Shown here in pieces: positions 37,180-46,119 of a stretch of 64,000 nucleotides of DNA (positions within the stretch are counted from its first letter, which is position 1; each line of letters starts with the position of its first letter). The translations under genes were made by a program, and so were the position numbers. The stretch is taken from contig NZ_STGD01000012.1 in the NCBI RefSeq assembly GCF_005222755.1, positions 124,001 to 188,000 on the forward strand, written 5' to 3'. The notes beneath the pieces are model-generated. The model searched no databases, was not told the origin of the DNA, and saw only the letters and a program-made list of their open reading frames with translations. This stretch comes from Roseomonas sp. HF4 (GTDB lineage: Bacteria; Pseudomonadota; Alphaproteobacteria; Acetobacterales; Acetobacteraceae).

Positions 37180-38508
37180 TCAGAGCGCCCCGGCCGGCGC
37201 CAGCCGGTCGCCCGCGAAGAGCCGCGCGTAGCGGTAGGGGTGCGGGTCGACCACCGGCGCGTCGCCACAGACCAGGTCGGCCGCCAGCCGCCCCGCGCCC
37301 GGCCCGATGCCGAAGCCGTGGCCGCTGAAGCCGGCCGCGAGCACGAGCCCCGCCATCTGCGGCACGGCCGAGATGACCGGCACGGCGTCGGGCGTGGAAT
37401 CGATGCTGCCGCCCCAGGCGTGCGCGACCTCCGCCTCGGCCAGGTTCGGCCAGGCGGCGCGCAGCTCCGCCAGGCCCCGGGCCACGAGGTCCGGATCCGG
37501 GGCGGGGTCCAGCACGCGCATCTCCTCGAAGGGGGTCACCGCGTCGAAGGACCAGCCACGCGACCAGCGCAGCCCGTCCAGGAAGGGCTTGCCGATGCGC
37601 ATCTTCAGGCCGCGCCGGCGCTGCTTCCAGGTCGGCCAGAAGGCGCGCGCGAAGCGCAGGTCCTGCGGCGTCAGGTCCACCGTGCCCTGGCCGCGCAGCG
37701 CGACGGTGTAGCCGCCATCCTCGCGTCGCCGGATGCAGGTGCCGGGCGTACCCAGCGCGCCGGCCCAGACCTCCGGTGCCGGCGCGGTCGCGAAGGCCGT
37801 CGCCTTCACCATGGCCAGCGGCAGCGGGATGCCGTGCCGGCCGCAGAACAGCGACGACCAGGCGCCGCCGGCGAGCACGACCGCCTGGGTGCGGATGCGT
37901 CCCTTCTCGGTCACGACCGCGTCGACACGCCCGGCCTTCGTCTCGATGCCGCGCGCCGCGCAGCCCTGGTGCAGCGTGACGCCGAGGCGCCGCGCCGCCG
38001 CCGCGATGGCCGGCGCCGCCATCGAGGGTTCCGCCCGCCCGTCCGAGGGCGTGTGGAGCCCGCCGATCCAGGCCTCGGTGGTGCCCGGGATCAGCGCCCG
38101 GACCTCGGTGGCCGAGAGCACCTGCGAATGGACCTGGATGCCGCGCGCGAACTCCGCCCAGCGTGTCCAGGTCGCGAGTTCCGCGGAATCCTTCGTTACC
38201 CAGAGCACGCCGGTGCGCCGGAAGCCGAGGTCGGAGCCGGTCTCGGCCTGCAACTCCTCCCAGCGTTGCAGGCTGGCGCGGGCGAGGGGGATCTCGTGCC
38301 TGTCGCGCCCCTGCTGGCGGCACCAGCCCCAGTTGCGGGAGGATTGCTCGGCGCCGACCAGCCCCTTTTCGAGCAGCGCGACCGAGCGCCCCTTGCATGC
38401 GAGCTCGTAGGCCGCGCAAACGCCGACGATCCCGGCGCCGATGACGACGACGTCCGCGGCCTCGGGCAGCCTGTCGTCGCTGCTGATGCGGTCGAGTGGC
38501 GGCGACAT
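37180..38508 (-). CDS. DAO-family FAD-dependent oxidoreductase
   Basis: 442 residues. FAD-binding VVVIGAGIVGVCAAYELA near residues 20-37, the SSRNWGWCRQQGRD motif near 57-70, and a C-terminal FSGHGFGIGPGAGRLAADL block are typical of the D-amino-acid-oxidase/glycine-oxidase-like group. It probably oxidises an amine or amino acid; the substrate is not readable. It is divergent from the RraA-like gene. Confidence 0.9.
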   Translation of the reverse strand: MSPPLDRISSDDRLPEAADVVVIGAGIVGVCAAYELACKGRSVALLEKGLVGAEQSSRNWGWCRQQGRDRHEIPLARASLQRWEELQAETGSDLGFRRTGVLWVTKDSAELATWTRWAEFARGIQVHSQVLSATEVRALIPGTTEAWIGGLHTPSDGRAEPSMAAPAIAAAARRLGVTLHQGCAARGIETKAGRVDAVVTEKGRIRTQAVVLAGGAWSSLFCGRHGIPLPLAMVKATAFATAPAPEVWAGALGTPGTCIRRREDGGYTVALRGQGTVDLTPQDLRFARAFWPTWKQRRRGLKMRIGKPFLDGLRWSRGWSFDAVTPFEEMRVLDPAPDPDLVARGLAELRAAWPNLAEAEVAHAWGGSIDSTPDAVPVISAVPQMAGLVLAAGFSGHGFGIGPGAGRLAADLVCGDAPVVDPHPYRYARLFAGDRLAPAGAL

Positions 38509-38570
38509 GGCGTGTCCTGTGCTGTGCGCAGCGACCCTAGGTCCGCGCCGGCCCCGCGCCAATCGCCCGA

Positions 38571-38630
38571 AGGTCCGGGAAACCGGGTTTCCTGGCAGGG
38601 GGTCCAGGGGGGCGGCGGCGCCCTGCCTTT
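38571..38630. repeat. Intergenic hairpin repeat, family B copy 4 (degenerate)
   Basis: GGAAACC/GGTTTCC is a 7-base stem with one-base loop at 38578-38592, followed by a G-run and a CAGGG/CCCTG dyad ending near 38626. The word order resembles the family B element at 48313 in the same orientation. It lies in the divergent gap between the DAO oxidoreductase and RraA-like genes. Confidence 0.45.
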
Positions 38631-38685
38631 CCCGATGACCCGTCCCGTGCTGTCTTGCCCGCGCTTCCCTGAAGGACCTTTCGTC

Positions 38686-39360
38686 ATGCCCATCGGCTTT
38701 CGCATCGCCCCCGTCACCGAGCGCGTGGACCCCGCCCTGATCGCCCGCGCGGCGAAGCTGCCCGCGGCCAATATCGGCGACGTGATGAGCCGGCTGCAGA
38801 CCATGCGCGGCGGCTTCCGGCCCTTCGGCGGCCGGAAGGTCATCGCCGGACCCGCGTTCACGGTCCGGGCCCGTGCGGGGGACAACCTGCTGCTGCACCG
38901 CGCCTGCGACATGGCCGCCCCCGGCGACATCATCGTGGGCGACGGCGCGGGCGACCTGTCCATCGCGCTGATGGGGGAACTCATGATCGGCCATGCGAAG
39001 ACGCGCGGCGTGCAGGGCATCGTGCTCGACGGCGCGGTGCGCGACGTGGAGGCGCTGGCCGAGATGGACATCGGCGTCTGGGCCTGCGGCGCGACGCCGT
39101 CCGGCCCCTACAAGGACGGGCCGGGGGAGATCGGCCACCCGATCTCCTGCGGCGGCCAGGTGGTGATGCCGGGCGACCTGATCGTGGCGGACGCGGACGG
39201 CGTGGTCGTGGTGCCGCGCGCGCTGGCCGCCGAGGTCATCGCCGCCGCCGAGGCGCACAACGCGAAGGAGCAGCGCGCCCAGGCCGCGATCGACGCCGGC
39301 ACCTACGACCGCGCCTGGGTGGTCGAGGCGCTGCGCGCCAAGGGCTGCGAGGGCGCCTGA
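38686..39360 (+). CDS. RraA-like/HMG-aldolase-type family protein
   Basis: 224 residues of the RraA/4-hydroxy-4-methyl-2-oxoglutarate aldolase fold: ANIGDVMSRL, GPAFTVRA, GDIIVGDGAGD and the active-site GIVLDGAVRDVE, then PGDLIVADADGVVVVP. Most members that keep the G-x-x-D-G-x-x-R-D core are aldolases or oxaloacetate decarboxylases rather than RNase E inhibitors. Its stop shares a base with the next start (TGATG), so the two genes are coupled. Confidence 0.9.
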   Translation: MPIGFRIAPVTERVDPALIARAAKLPAANIGDVMSRLQTMRGGFRPFGGRKVIAGPAFTVRARAGDNLLLHRACDMAAPGDIIVGDGAGDLSIALMGELMIGHAKTRGVQGIVLDGAVRDVEALAEMDIGVWACGATPSGPYKDGPGEIGHPISCGGQVVMPGDLIVADADGVVVVPRALAAEVIAAAEAHNAKEQRAQAAIDAGTYDRAWVVEALRAKGCEGA

Positions 39361-40295
39361 TGGGGGTGGCGCGGCGGGTGGTCCTCTGGCTCTCCGCCGC
39401 GCTGCTGGTGGGCTTCGCGGGGGCGGTGGCGTGGTTCTTCACGCCCGACCTCGACCGCGCGACGCTGGAGGCGCGGCACGCCGGACCGCCGTCCCGCTTC
39501 GAGGAAGTGCTGGGCCTGCGGGTCCACCTCCGCGACACCGGCCCGCGAGACGGCCCGGCCGTGCTGATGCTGCACGGCTTCGGCGCCAGCCTGCACACCT
39601 GGGACGACTGGGCGGCGGGGCTCGAGGATCGCTTCCGCGTCATCCGGCTCGACCTGCCGGGCTTTGCGCTGACGGGGCCTGATCCGTCCGGCGACTACAC
39701 GGACGCGCGCGGCGTCGCGGTGCTGGCGGCGCTGCTCAATGCGCTCGGCGTCGAAGGTGCGGCGGTCGTCGGCAATTCGCTCGGCGGGCGGCTGGCGTGG
39801 CGGCTGGCGCTGGCCCATCCCGAGCGCGTCACGCGGCTCGTGCTGGTGGCGCCGGATGGCTTCGCGCCGCCGGGCCGCGCGTATGGGCAGGCCGAGGGCG
39901 CGCCGCCGCTGATGCGCCTGCTGCCCTTCGCCCTGCCGCGGGCGATGCTGCGCGACACCATGGCGGCGTCCTACGGCGACCCTTCGCGCCTGCCGGCGGA
40001 CGAACTGGACCGCGCGCACGACCTGATGCGCGCGCCGGGCGTGCGCCACGCCATGCTCGCGCGGATGGAGCAGCGGGTGATCGACGATCCACGCCCGCTG
40101 CTGGACCGGCTTGAGATGCCGGTCCTGCTGCTCTGGGGGGAGCGCGACCGCATGATCCCGGCCAGCCATGCACGGGACTGGCTCGCAGTGCTGCCGCGGG
40201 CCGCGCATGTGGAACTTCCCGGGCTCGGGCATGTGCCGCAGGAGGAAGCGCCGGCAGCGTCGCTGGCGCCGGTCAGGGCCTTTCTGGAACGGTGA
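39360..40295 (+). CDS. Membrane-anchored alpha/beta hydrolase
   Basis: 311 residues. An N-terminal helix (about 7-27) anchors an alpha/beta hydrolase domain with oxyanion MLHGFGASLHTWDDW, nucleophile VVGNSLGG, acid WGERDRMIP and histidine GLGHVPQEE. It resembles meta-cleavage-product hydrolases and esterases; the substrate is unknown. Coupled to the RraA-like gene by TGATG. Confidence 0.9.
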   Translation: MGVARRVVLWLSAALLVGFAGAVAWFFTPDLDRATLEARHAGPPSRFEEVLGLRVHLRDTGPRDGPAVLMLHGFGASLHTWDDWAAGLEDRFRVIRLDLPGFALTGPDPSGDYTDARGVAVLAALLNALGVEGAAVVGNSLGGRLAWRLALAHPERVTRLVLVAPDGFAPPGRAYGQAEGAPPLMRLLPFALPRAMLRDTMAASYGDPSRLPADELDRAHDLMRAPGVRHAMLARMEQRVIDDPRPLLDRLEMPVLLLWGERDRMIPASHARDWLAVLPRAAHVELPGLGHVPQEEAPAASLAPVRAFLER

Positions 40296-40303
40296 CGACG
40301 CAT

Positions 40304-40357
40304 CGAGGGGGCGCAGCCCCCTCGAACTCCCCCGCCGAGGGCCGAAAGGCCCTCGGA
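40304..40357. repeat. Intergenic hairpin repeat, family B copy 1 with GAAA tetraloop
   Basis: CGAGGGGG/CCCCCTCG forms the first stem (40304-40325). CCGAGGGCC/GGCCCTCGG with a GAAA loop forms a perfect 9-base second stem (40336-40357). It lies between convergent hydrolase and Tim44-like genes, so it could stop transcription from both sides. Confidence 0.7.
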
Positions 40358-40367
40358 ACCCGTGACG

Positions 40368-41318
40368 TCAGGCCGTCTGCTGGATCGCGGAGAGCATCCA
40401 GCGGCCGCCGGGACCCTTGCGCACGAAAGTCCAGAGCTCGGTCGCCTCCTGCCGGTCGGTGGTGCTGCCCTCGACGACCTTGCCGGTCGCGTTGTCAAAG
40501 GTCGCATCCAGCAGGGAGAAGCGCATGGCGACCGTCGCGTAGTCCTCCTCGCCCTCGTTCCAGGCCTCGGAGAGGTCGCCCTGCTCGAGCCGCACGTCCC
40601 GCGTCTCGTTGCGCCAGTTGCGGGCTTCCAGGTCGCGCAGGTCCTGCGCGAAATAAGCCACCATCTCGGGCGTCGAGATCGCGCGCAGCGCGGCCAGGTC
40701 GCGCTTCGACCAGGCGGCGTTCATCTCGGCCAGCAGTGCCTCGAAGGCCTGGAAGTCGGCGGGGCCGACCGTGATCGCCGCGTCGCCCGGCGTCGCGCCC
40801 TTGAGGCCGCCGCCCAGGCCGCCCATCGGCTTCGGCCCGGCGGCCGGTGCCTCGAAGGCCTGGCCCTGCGGCCCGCCGGCCACGGCCGGACGGCGGCCGC
40901 GCACGAGCCGCAGCACGAACATCACGACCAACCCGATCAGCGCGATCTGGAGCAGCAGGCCGAGCATGGCGCCGATGCCGGCACCCCCGCCGAACAGCCC
41001 GTAGCCGAGCAGCGCGCCGATCAGCCCGCCCGCCAGCAGCGCACCGCCGAACGACCCCATGAAGGACCGCTGCGGCGCGGCGCCGGGCGCCATGCCGGGC
41101 CGCGCGGTGGCGGCCGTGCCGGGCTGCGATGCGGTGCGGTCGAAGCGCTGCGCCGTGCTGGGCGCCGTGTTGGTCGGCGGCGGCGCCTGGTAGGTCCGCA
41201 CCCCACGGCTGCCGGAGGAGCCGCGCCCACCGGGGCGCGCCTCGGCCAGCGCGGGCGCGAGGGCAAGCAGCACCACCGCGAGCGCGGCGAGGAAGGTGGC
41301 AGGGCGTCGCATGGACAT
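40368..41318 (-). CDS. Tim44-like domain membrane protein
   Basis: 316 residues: signal or first helix (7-25), a low-complexity Ser/Thr/Pro stretch, two glycine-rich helices near 90-140 (GGALLAGGLIGALLGYGLFGG), then a Tim44-like domain at about 185-316 with DLRDLEARNWRNETRDV and a final ELWTFVRKGPGGRWMLSAIQ. Tim44-like bacterial proteins are membrane-bound with unknown function. GGAGACG lies before the ATG, and a second in-frame ATG follows two codons later. Confidence 0.88.
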   Translation of the reverse strand: MSMRRPATFLAALAVVLLALAPALAEARPGGRGSSGSRGVRTYQAPPPTNTAPSTAQRFDRTASQPGTAATARPGMAPGAAPQRSFMGSFGGALLAGGLIGALLGYGLFGGGAGIGAMLGLLLQIALIGLVVMFVLRLVRGRRPAVAGGPQGQAFEAPAAGPKPMGGLGGGLKGATPGDAAITVGPADFQAFEALLAEMNAAWSKRDLAALRAISTPEMVAYFAQDLRDLEARNWRNETRDVRLEQGDLSEAWNEGEEDYATVAMRFSLLDATFDNATGKVVEGSTTDRQEATELWTFVRKGPGGRWMLSAIQQTA

Positions 41319-41464
41319 GGTCGTCTCCGGCAGAACGTTGCCCCAGATATACGATCGTTCTGCGTGGTTTTCGATGGGTCGTCGCGCATACGCTTCCTTC
41401 ACCCCGCCGCGGCATCCTCCGGCGGCGGGCCGGCTGCCCGGCCGCAGCTCCGCAGGATGCAGGG

Positions 41465-42667
41465 ATGCCATCGCTCGACCTTCCGCCCGGCGATGCCGCG
41501 GCGCTTCCGGCCGGCCCGGGCCCCGAGGCCATTCGCCGCGCGCTGCGCGGCCCGACCGGGCGCGTCGCGCTGCGGATGCCCGCGCCGGCGGGGCCCGCGC
41601 GCCGCCGGGTCGCTCTCGCCCTGCTCGGGGAGGCGGGTGCGTCGCGCGGCGGCGCCGTCCTCGAGACCGCCACTGGCGAATGGCTGCTGACCGAGGCCGC
41701 GCCGGCCGACGCGGCGCGCGCGGGGGCGCTGCTCGGGCGGCTGCTCGGAACTGCGCCGGCCTCCCTCGCGTTGCCGGAGGACGGCGCGGCGCTGCTCGAC
41801 CTGCCCGCGCCCGCGCCCGTGCCGCCGCCCCCCGGCCCGCCTGGCGCCGCCGGGATCGAGGCGCTGGCCGATGCAGCGCCCTTGCCGGCGCTGCTGCGGC
41901 GGGACGGCGTGCTCCACATCGCCGCCGGCGCGCCGCGGCGCATCGACCTGCTGCGCCTGCGGCTGCCCCCGGCGGCGCTGGCGCCGCATCTCGGCGCCGC
42001 GGCGCAGGACCCCGACCTCGCTCGCCATGCGCGGGACAGGTTGCGTGCGCGGCTGCTCGGGCTGCTGGCCGACCCGGCGCATCGCGGCGGGCTGCTCGGC
42101 GCCGCGCCGCCGGTGCCCTTGCTGCTCGACCTGCCGGCATCGCTGCTGCCGGACCCGCCCACGCCCCCGGTCGATGATGCGGCCACGCCGGAGCCCGCGA
42201 TCTTCGCCGCCCTTACGGCGGCGGAGGCGCTGGACGACCGGCTCGCGGCACGCCGGGTCGCGCTGCGCCACGCCGGCTGGGGGCTCGCGGTCCGGGGGCT
42301 CGATGCCGCGGCGCTTGCGCTGCTGGCGCCGGAAGCGCTGCCGGCGGACCTGCTGCTGCTCCGCTGGTCGCCCGCCCTGGCCGGGCGCAGCGCGACCGCG
42401 GCCCTGCGCCGGACCGACCCCGCCCGCCTGGTCCTGACCGGCTGCGACGGGCAGGACGCGCTGGAATGGGGCCTCGCCGCCGGCATCGCGCGCTATGCCG
42501 GGCCCTGGATCGCCGCGCTCATGGCTGCAACCCGCATGGCCGCCTGCCGGCATGCCGCCGCCTGCATGCGCGGGGACTGCGCCCTGCGTGGCAGCGCGGC
42601 CGAGCCGGCGGGCCGCGTCGGCTGCGCCGAACCCACGCTGCTCGGCGCCCTGGTGCCGCCGCCATGA
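41465..42667 (+). CDS. Unrecognised protein, EAL-like, with C-terminal cysteine cluster
   Basis: 400 residues, Ala/Leu/Pro-rich, no signal or membrane helix. I do not recognise it with certainty. The second half resembles the end of EAL domains in layout: GWGLAVRGLDAAALALL, then DLLLLRWSPAL, then LVLTGCDGQDALEWGLAAGIARYAGPWI, but the catalytic E-x-L and metal ligands are not evident. The tail has cysteines at 361, 367, 372 and 387 (CX5CX4CX14C), which could bind metal or form disulfides. It is coupled by ATGA to a second protein with a similar ending. The fold assignment is inference. Confidence 0.6.
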   Translation: MPSLDLPPGDAAALPAGPGPEAIRRALRGPTGRVALRMPAPAGPARRRVALALLGEAGASRGGAVLETATGEWLLTEAAPADAARAGALLGRLLGTAPASLALPEDGAALLDLPAPAPVPPPPGPPGAAGIEALADAAPLPALLRRDGVLHIAAGAPRRIDLLRLRLPPAALAPHLGAAAQDPDLARHARDRLRARLLGLLADPAHRGGLLGAAPPVPLLLDLPASLLPDPPTPPVDDAATPEPAIFAALTAAEALDDRLAARRVALRHAGWGLAVRGLDAAALALLAPEALPADLLLLRWSPALAGRSATAALRRTDPARLVLTGCDGQDALEWGLAAGIARYAGPWIAALMAATRMAACRHAAACMRGDCALRGSAAEPAGRVGCAEPTLLGALVPPP

Positions 42668-43842
42668 TGCTGGCCGAACTACCGGTCATCGGCGCGCTCG
42701 GCGCGGGCCCGGGGGCCGCGGGCGCCGTCGGGCTCGCTGCCCTGGTGCGGGAGACGGTTGCCGCCGGGGTGGACCGCCGGATGCTGATCTTCCGACCCGG
42801 CCGCCTCGAGCCGGCGCGCCGCCGCCAGGGCCAGGTCGCGCTGCTGCGCGAAGGCTGGGACGGGCTGCGCCGGACCTCCCGCACGCGCTGCTTCGACCTG
42901 CCGCGCGGCGGCCTGGCCGCCGTCGAGGCGCCGCCCGGCCACCACCTGGCGGAGGCGCATGCCGCCATCGCCGCCATGCTCGAACCTGCCGAGGCGGCCG
43001 CCGCCCTCCTCATGCTGCGCCTGCCGGAGGAGGCGGCTGCGGTGCTCGACGCGATCGAGGAGTCGCTCGGCCTCGCCGCCGCGGTCGAGGCCGCGGCGCC
43101 GCGCCCCGGCCGCGCGCCGGATGGCGTCGCCATAGCGCAGGCCGAACGGGCCTTGCTCAGCGCCGACCTCACCGCCTTCCTGCGGCGCCGGCGCGTCTGC
43201 CGGCTGCTGCCATCCGGCGGCGCGCCGGAACCGCTGTGGGAGGACCGCCGCGTCGCGGTCGACGACCTGCGCGATGCGCTGCTGCCCGGCACCGACCTCG
43301 CGCTCGCGCCCGGGTTGGCGCGGCGCTTCCGGCGCAGCCTGGATGCGCGGCTGCTGGCCGGGCTCAGCCGGGCGGAGGACCTGCGCGATATCGGCCCGCT
43401 CAGCCTGGCGCTGGGCCTCCCGGCCGCGACCTCGGCCGAGTTCCTGCGTCTCGACACGCTCTGGCCCGCGGCGCTGCGTGGCGCGCTGACCGTGGTTCTG
43501 GCGGCCGAGGACGCGGCGGGCGACCCCGCGGGCTTCGCCTTCGCGCGGGATTTCCTCCTGGCCCGCGGGCATCGCGTGATGCTGGATGCGGCAGGGCCGG
43601 CCGCGGTGCTGGCGCTGCCGCCGGCCCGCGCCGGGGCGGGGCTGCTGCGGCTGCGCCATTCCGCGGCCTTGCCGCCGCTCGGCAGCCCGGCGGCCGAGGC
43701 GCTGCGCGCCCTGCTGCCGGCCGAGCCGGAATCGGTGGTGCTGGCTGGCGTGGACCGCCCCGCCGCCATCGCCTGGGGGTGGGAGATGGGCATCACCCTG
43801 TTCCAGGGCCGCCTGATCGAGAGCCGCCGCCCCGCCGCGTGA
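42664..43842 (+). CDS. Unrecognised protein, EAL-like, partner of the preceding gene
   Basis: 392 residues, no signal or membrane segment. The end, VVLAGVDRPAAIAWGWEMGITLFQGRLI, fits the EAL-domain ending (I..GVE....W....GI..FQG..I), and the residues before it (FARDFLLARGHRVMLDAAGP) fit the preceding strand-helix unit, but the catalytic glutamate and lysine positions are not recognisable. The first half has GVDRRMLIFRPGRL and is otherwise unfamiliar. It starts within the stop of the preceding gene (ATGA), so both products are probably made in equal amounts. A scaffold or c-di-GMP-related sensor role is possible but unproven. Confidence 0.6.
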   Translation: MMLAELPVIGALGAGPGAAGAVGLAALVRETVAAGVDRRMLIFRPGRLEPARRRQGQVALLREGWDGLRRTSRTRCFDLPRGGLAAVEAPPGHHLAEAHAAIAAMLEPAEAAAALLMLRLPEEAAAVLDAIEESLGLAAAVEAAAPRPGRAPDGVAIAQAERALLSADLTAFLRRRRVCRLLPSGGAPEPLWEDRRVAVDDLRDALLPGTDLALAPGLARRFRRSLDARLLAGLSRAEDLRDIGPLSLALGLPAATSAEFLRLDTLWPAALRGALTVVLAAEDAAGDPAGFAFARDFLLARGHRVMLDAAGPAAVLALPPARAGAGLLRLRHSAALPPLGSPAAEALRALLPAEPESVVLAGVDRPAAIAWGWEMGITLFQGRLIESRRPAA

Positions 43843-43880
43843 ACAGATGCCCGCTTGGCGGCGGGTGCGCGGGCGCCGAT

Positions 43881-44645
43881 ATGGGCGGCATGGAAACGCC
43901 GGCACTGCTCGTCGAGGGCCTGACCAAGACCTACCGCCCCGGCGACCGGCCGGCTGTGGACGGCCTGTCCTTCACGCTGCCCATGGGCGCGACCTGGGGG
44001 CTGCTCGGCGGCAACGGCGCGGGCAAATCCACCACCATCGCCATGCTGCTCGGCCTGCTGGTGCCGACATCCGGGCGCGTGCTGGCGCTCGGCCACGACA
44101 TGGCGACCGACCGCTTCGCGGCGCTCGCGCGCATGAACTTCTCCTCCCCCTACATCGCGTTGCCGCATCGGTTGACGGTCGAGGAGAACCTGCGCGTCTA
44201 CGCGCATCTTTATGACGTGCCGCGGATGGAGCGGCGCATCGCCGAGCTGGTCGCGGACTTCGACCTCGGCGCGTTCGCGCAGCGCCCGGCGGGCGAACTG
44301 AGCGCCGGGCAGAAGACGCGTGTCGCGCTCGCGAAGGCGCTGATCAATCGCCCGGCGTTGCTGCTGCTGGACGAGCCGACCGCGAGCCTCGACCCCGACA
44401 CCGGGGACTGGGTGCGCGCAACGCTGGAGCGCTACCGCGCCGACAGCGGCGCCGCCATCCTGCTCGCCAGCCACAACATGGCCGAGGTCGAGCGGCTGTG
44501 TTCCAACGTGCTGATGCTGAAGGGCGGGCGCGTCGTGGATGCGGGCAGCCCGCCCGCGCTGCTCACGAAATACGGCCGCGACGACCTGGAGGAGGTCTTC
44601 CTCGACATCGCGCGCGACCGCCGGCGCGCGGAGGCGCCGGCATGA
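43881..44645 (+). CDS. ABC exporter ATP-binding protein
   Basis: 254 residues: Walker A GGNGAGKS (43-50), signature LSAGQ (normally LSGGQ), Walker B LLLLDEP and the switch histidine in LASHNMAE. It most resembles the ABC-2 (CcmA/NodI-like) exporter ATPases. It starts 38 bases after the second EAL-like gene; ATG 43890 is a possible alternative. Coupled to the permease by ATGA. Confidence 0.93.
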   Translation: MGGMETPALLVEGLTKTYRPGDRPAVDGLSFTLPMGATWGLLGGNGAGKSTTIAMLLGLLVPTSGRVLALGHDMATDRFAALARMNFSSPYIALPHRLTVEENLRVYAHLYDVPRMERRIAELVADFDLGAFAQRPAGELSAGQKTRVALAKALINRPALLLLDEPTASLDPDTGDWVRATLERYRADSGAAILLASHNMAEVERLCSNVLMLKGGRVVDAGSPPALLTKYGRDDLEEVFLDIARDRRRAEAPA

Positions 44646-45445
44646 CCGGTTCCGCCACGCGCCGCGTCTGGGGGCTGATGTACAGGCATCTGGCGCTCTA
44701 TCGCCGGTCCTGGCCGCGCGTGCTGGAGCTCATGTACTGGCCGGTGCTTCAGATGGTCGTCTGGGGGTTCGTGACCGCCTACACGATCCGGCTTGCGGCC
44801 GACCCGGCGGTCTTCGCCGCCGGCGTGCTGATCGGCGGCGTGCTGCTGTGGGAGATCACGCTGCGCAGCCAGATGGGCTTCGCCATCTCCTTCCTCGAGG
44901 AGGTGTGGTCGAGGAACCTCGGCCACCTGTTCGTCTCGCCGCTGCGGCCGCGGGAACTGGTGGCCGGGCTCGCGGCCATGAGCCTGCTGCGCACCGCGGC
45001 CGGCGTCGGCCCGGCGCTGCTGCTGGCCTGGGGGCTCTATGGCTTCGGCGTCTGGAACCTCGGGCCGGTGCTGGTGCTTTACCTGGCGGCGCTGATGGCG
45101 ATGGGCTGGGCGGTGGCGCTGGCGGTGACGGCGCTGATCCTGCGCCACGGCGCGGGCGCCGAGGCGCTGGCCTGGGGCGTGATGTTCGGCATCGCGCCCT
45201 TCGCGGCGGTGTTCTACCCCGTGTCCGTGCTGCCCGCCTGGCTGCAGCCGGTCTCGCTCGCCATTCCCGCCGCGCATGTGTTCGAAGGGATGCGCGCGGT
45301 GCTGCTCGAAGGGCGGATCGCCTGGGACCACCTGGCCTGGGCCTTCATGCTCGACGGCGTGTGGCTGGCGGTGGCGGCGTGGATCTTCCTGGCGCAATTC
45401 CATGCGGCGCGGGTGCGGGGCGCGCTGCTGAACATCGGAGAGTGA
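44642..45445 (+). CDS. ABC-2 type exporter permease
   Basis: 267 residues with six predicted helices (about 25-50, 60-82, 105-130, 140-165, 175-195, 235-257), matching ABC-2 permeases of the NodJ/KpsM type: LMYWPVLQMVVWGF, then SFLEEVWSRNLGHLFVSPL. It exports an unknown substrate together with the preceding ATPase; no periplasmic partner is adjacent. Confidence 0.92.
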   Translation: MTGSATRRVWGLMYRHLALYRRSWPRVLELMYWPVLQMVVWGFVTAYTIRLAADPAVFAAGVLIGGVLLWEITLRSQMGFAISFLEEVWSRNLGHLFVSPLRPRELVAGLAAMSLLRTAAGVGPALLLAWGLYGFGVWNLGPVLVLYLAALMAMGWAVALAVTALILRHGAGAEALAWGVMFGIAPFAAVFYPVSVLPAWLQPVSLAIPAAHVFEGMRAVLLEGRIAWDHLAWAFMLDGVWLAVAAWIFLAQFHAARVRGALLNIGE

Positions 45446-45482
45446 GGCCGGCCGGCCGCGGTTCTCGCGACGACGGCATCAA

Positions 45483-45515
45483 GGGCGGGAAGAGAAGGCG
45501 ACTTCTCCCCCGCCC
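45483..45515. repeat. Intergenic hairpin repeat, family A copy 5
   Basis: GGGCGGG (45483-45489) pairs with CCCGCCC (45509-45515), and inside it GAGAAG/CTTCTC pairs around a GCGA loop (45492-45507). The rest of the 274-base convergent gap (45446-45719) holds a CCAGCC/GGCTGG dyad near 45540-45564 and more C-rich runs, but no gene or tRNA that I could see. Confidence 0.55.
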
Positions 45516-45719
45516 CCTCCTGGACTTCTCCCTGACCTTCCAGCCTTGATCCGACGAGGCTGGCGTCGGGCGGGAGCCTGTGTCCCCCTGGGGCTTACGC
45601 GCCCATGGTCGAGTTCCGGGCCCGCCCGCCTTCTCCCCCGCCGCTTCAAGGCCTTTCCGGACCAAGACATCGGCCGCTCGTCACCATGAACGCGGGCCAG
45701 CAGACGCGTGCCGGACGGC

Positions 45720-46064
45720 TCATCCGATCGGCGGCGGGTGGCGCGCCGGCCAGGGCTGGCGCGGCGGGGTTACGTCTGGCTGCCAGGCCAGGGCCTCGGT
45801 CGCGCCGAGGATCTCGACCGTCACCGCGCCGCCGGGCAGCGCCAGCACCGCGCGCACGTCCCGCCCGCCGAGATGCGCCTCGGCCGCGACCCGGTCCACC
45901 CAGCGTTCCATCAGCAGCAGGGCCGCGGGATCGGCGGCAGCGAGGTAGGCATCGCAACCGCGGCACCCGGCCTCCTGGCGCGTCGCCGCGACATAGGCGG
46001 CGATCGCCTCCGCCAGCCCGGCGCGCGCCGGTCCCCGCAGCCGCGCCAGCAGCAGTACCCGCAC
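45720..46064 (-). CDS. Antibiotic-biosynthesis-monooxygenase-like small protein
   Basis: 114 residues. The order LAEAIAAYVAATRQEAGCRGCDAY, then LLLMERWVDRVAAEAHL, then a closing beta strand matches the ABM ferredoxin-like fold, as in small quinol monooxygenases such as YgiN. The usual F/W in the ExW motif appears as MERW. No partner gene is nearby. It is a short, GC-rich frame, so some doubt remains. Confidence 0.6.
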   Translation of the reverse strand: MRVLLLARLRGPARAGLAEAIAAYVAATRQEAGCRGCDAYLAAADPAALLLMERWVDRVAAEAHLGGRDVRAVLALPGGAVTVEILGATEALAWQPDVTPPRQPWPARHPPPIG

Positions 46065-46119
46065 GCCCGCATCCTACTCACTCCACGCCATCCCTCGCCC
46101 TCCCCGGGTCACGGGGGCG

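Noticed and set aside
45446-45719. Possible small gene in the largest gap
   Set aside because: Frames here are short, repetitive in composition and interrupted by hairpin repeats; no ribosome site precedes a convincing start.
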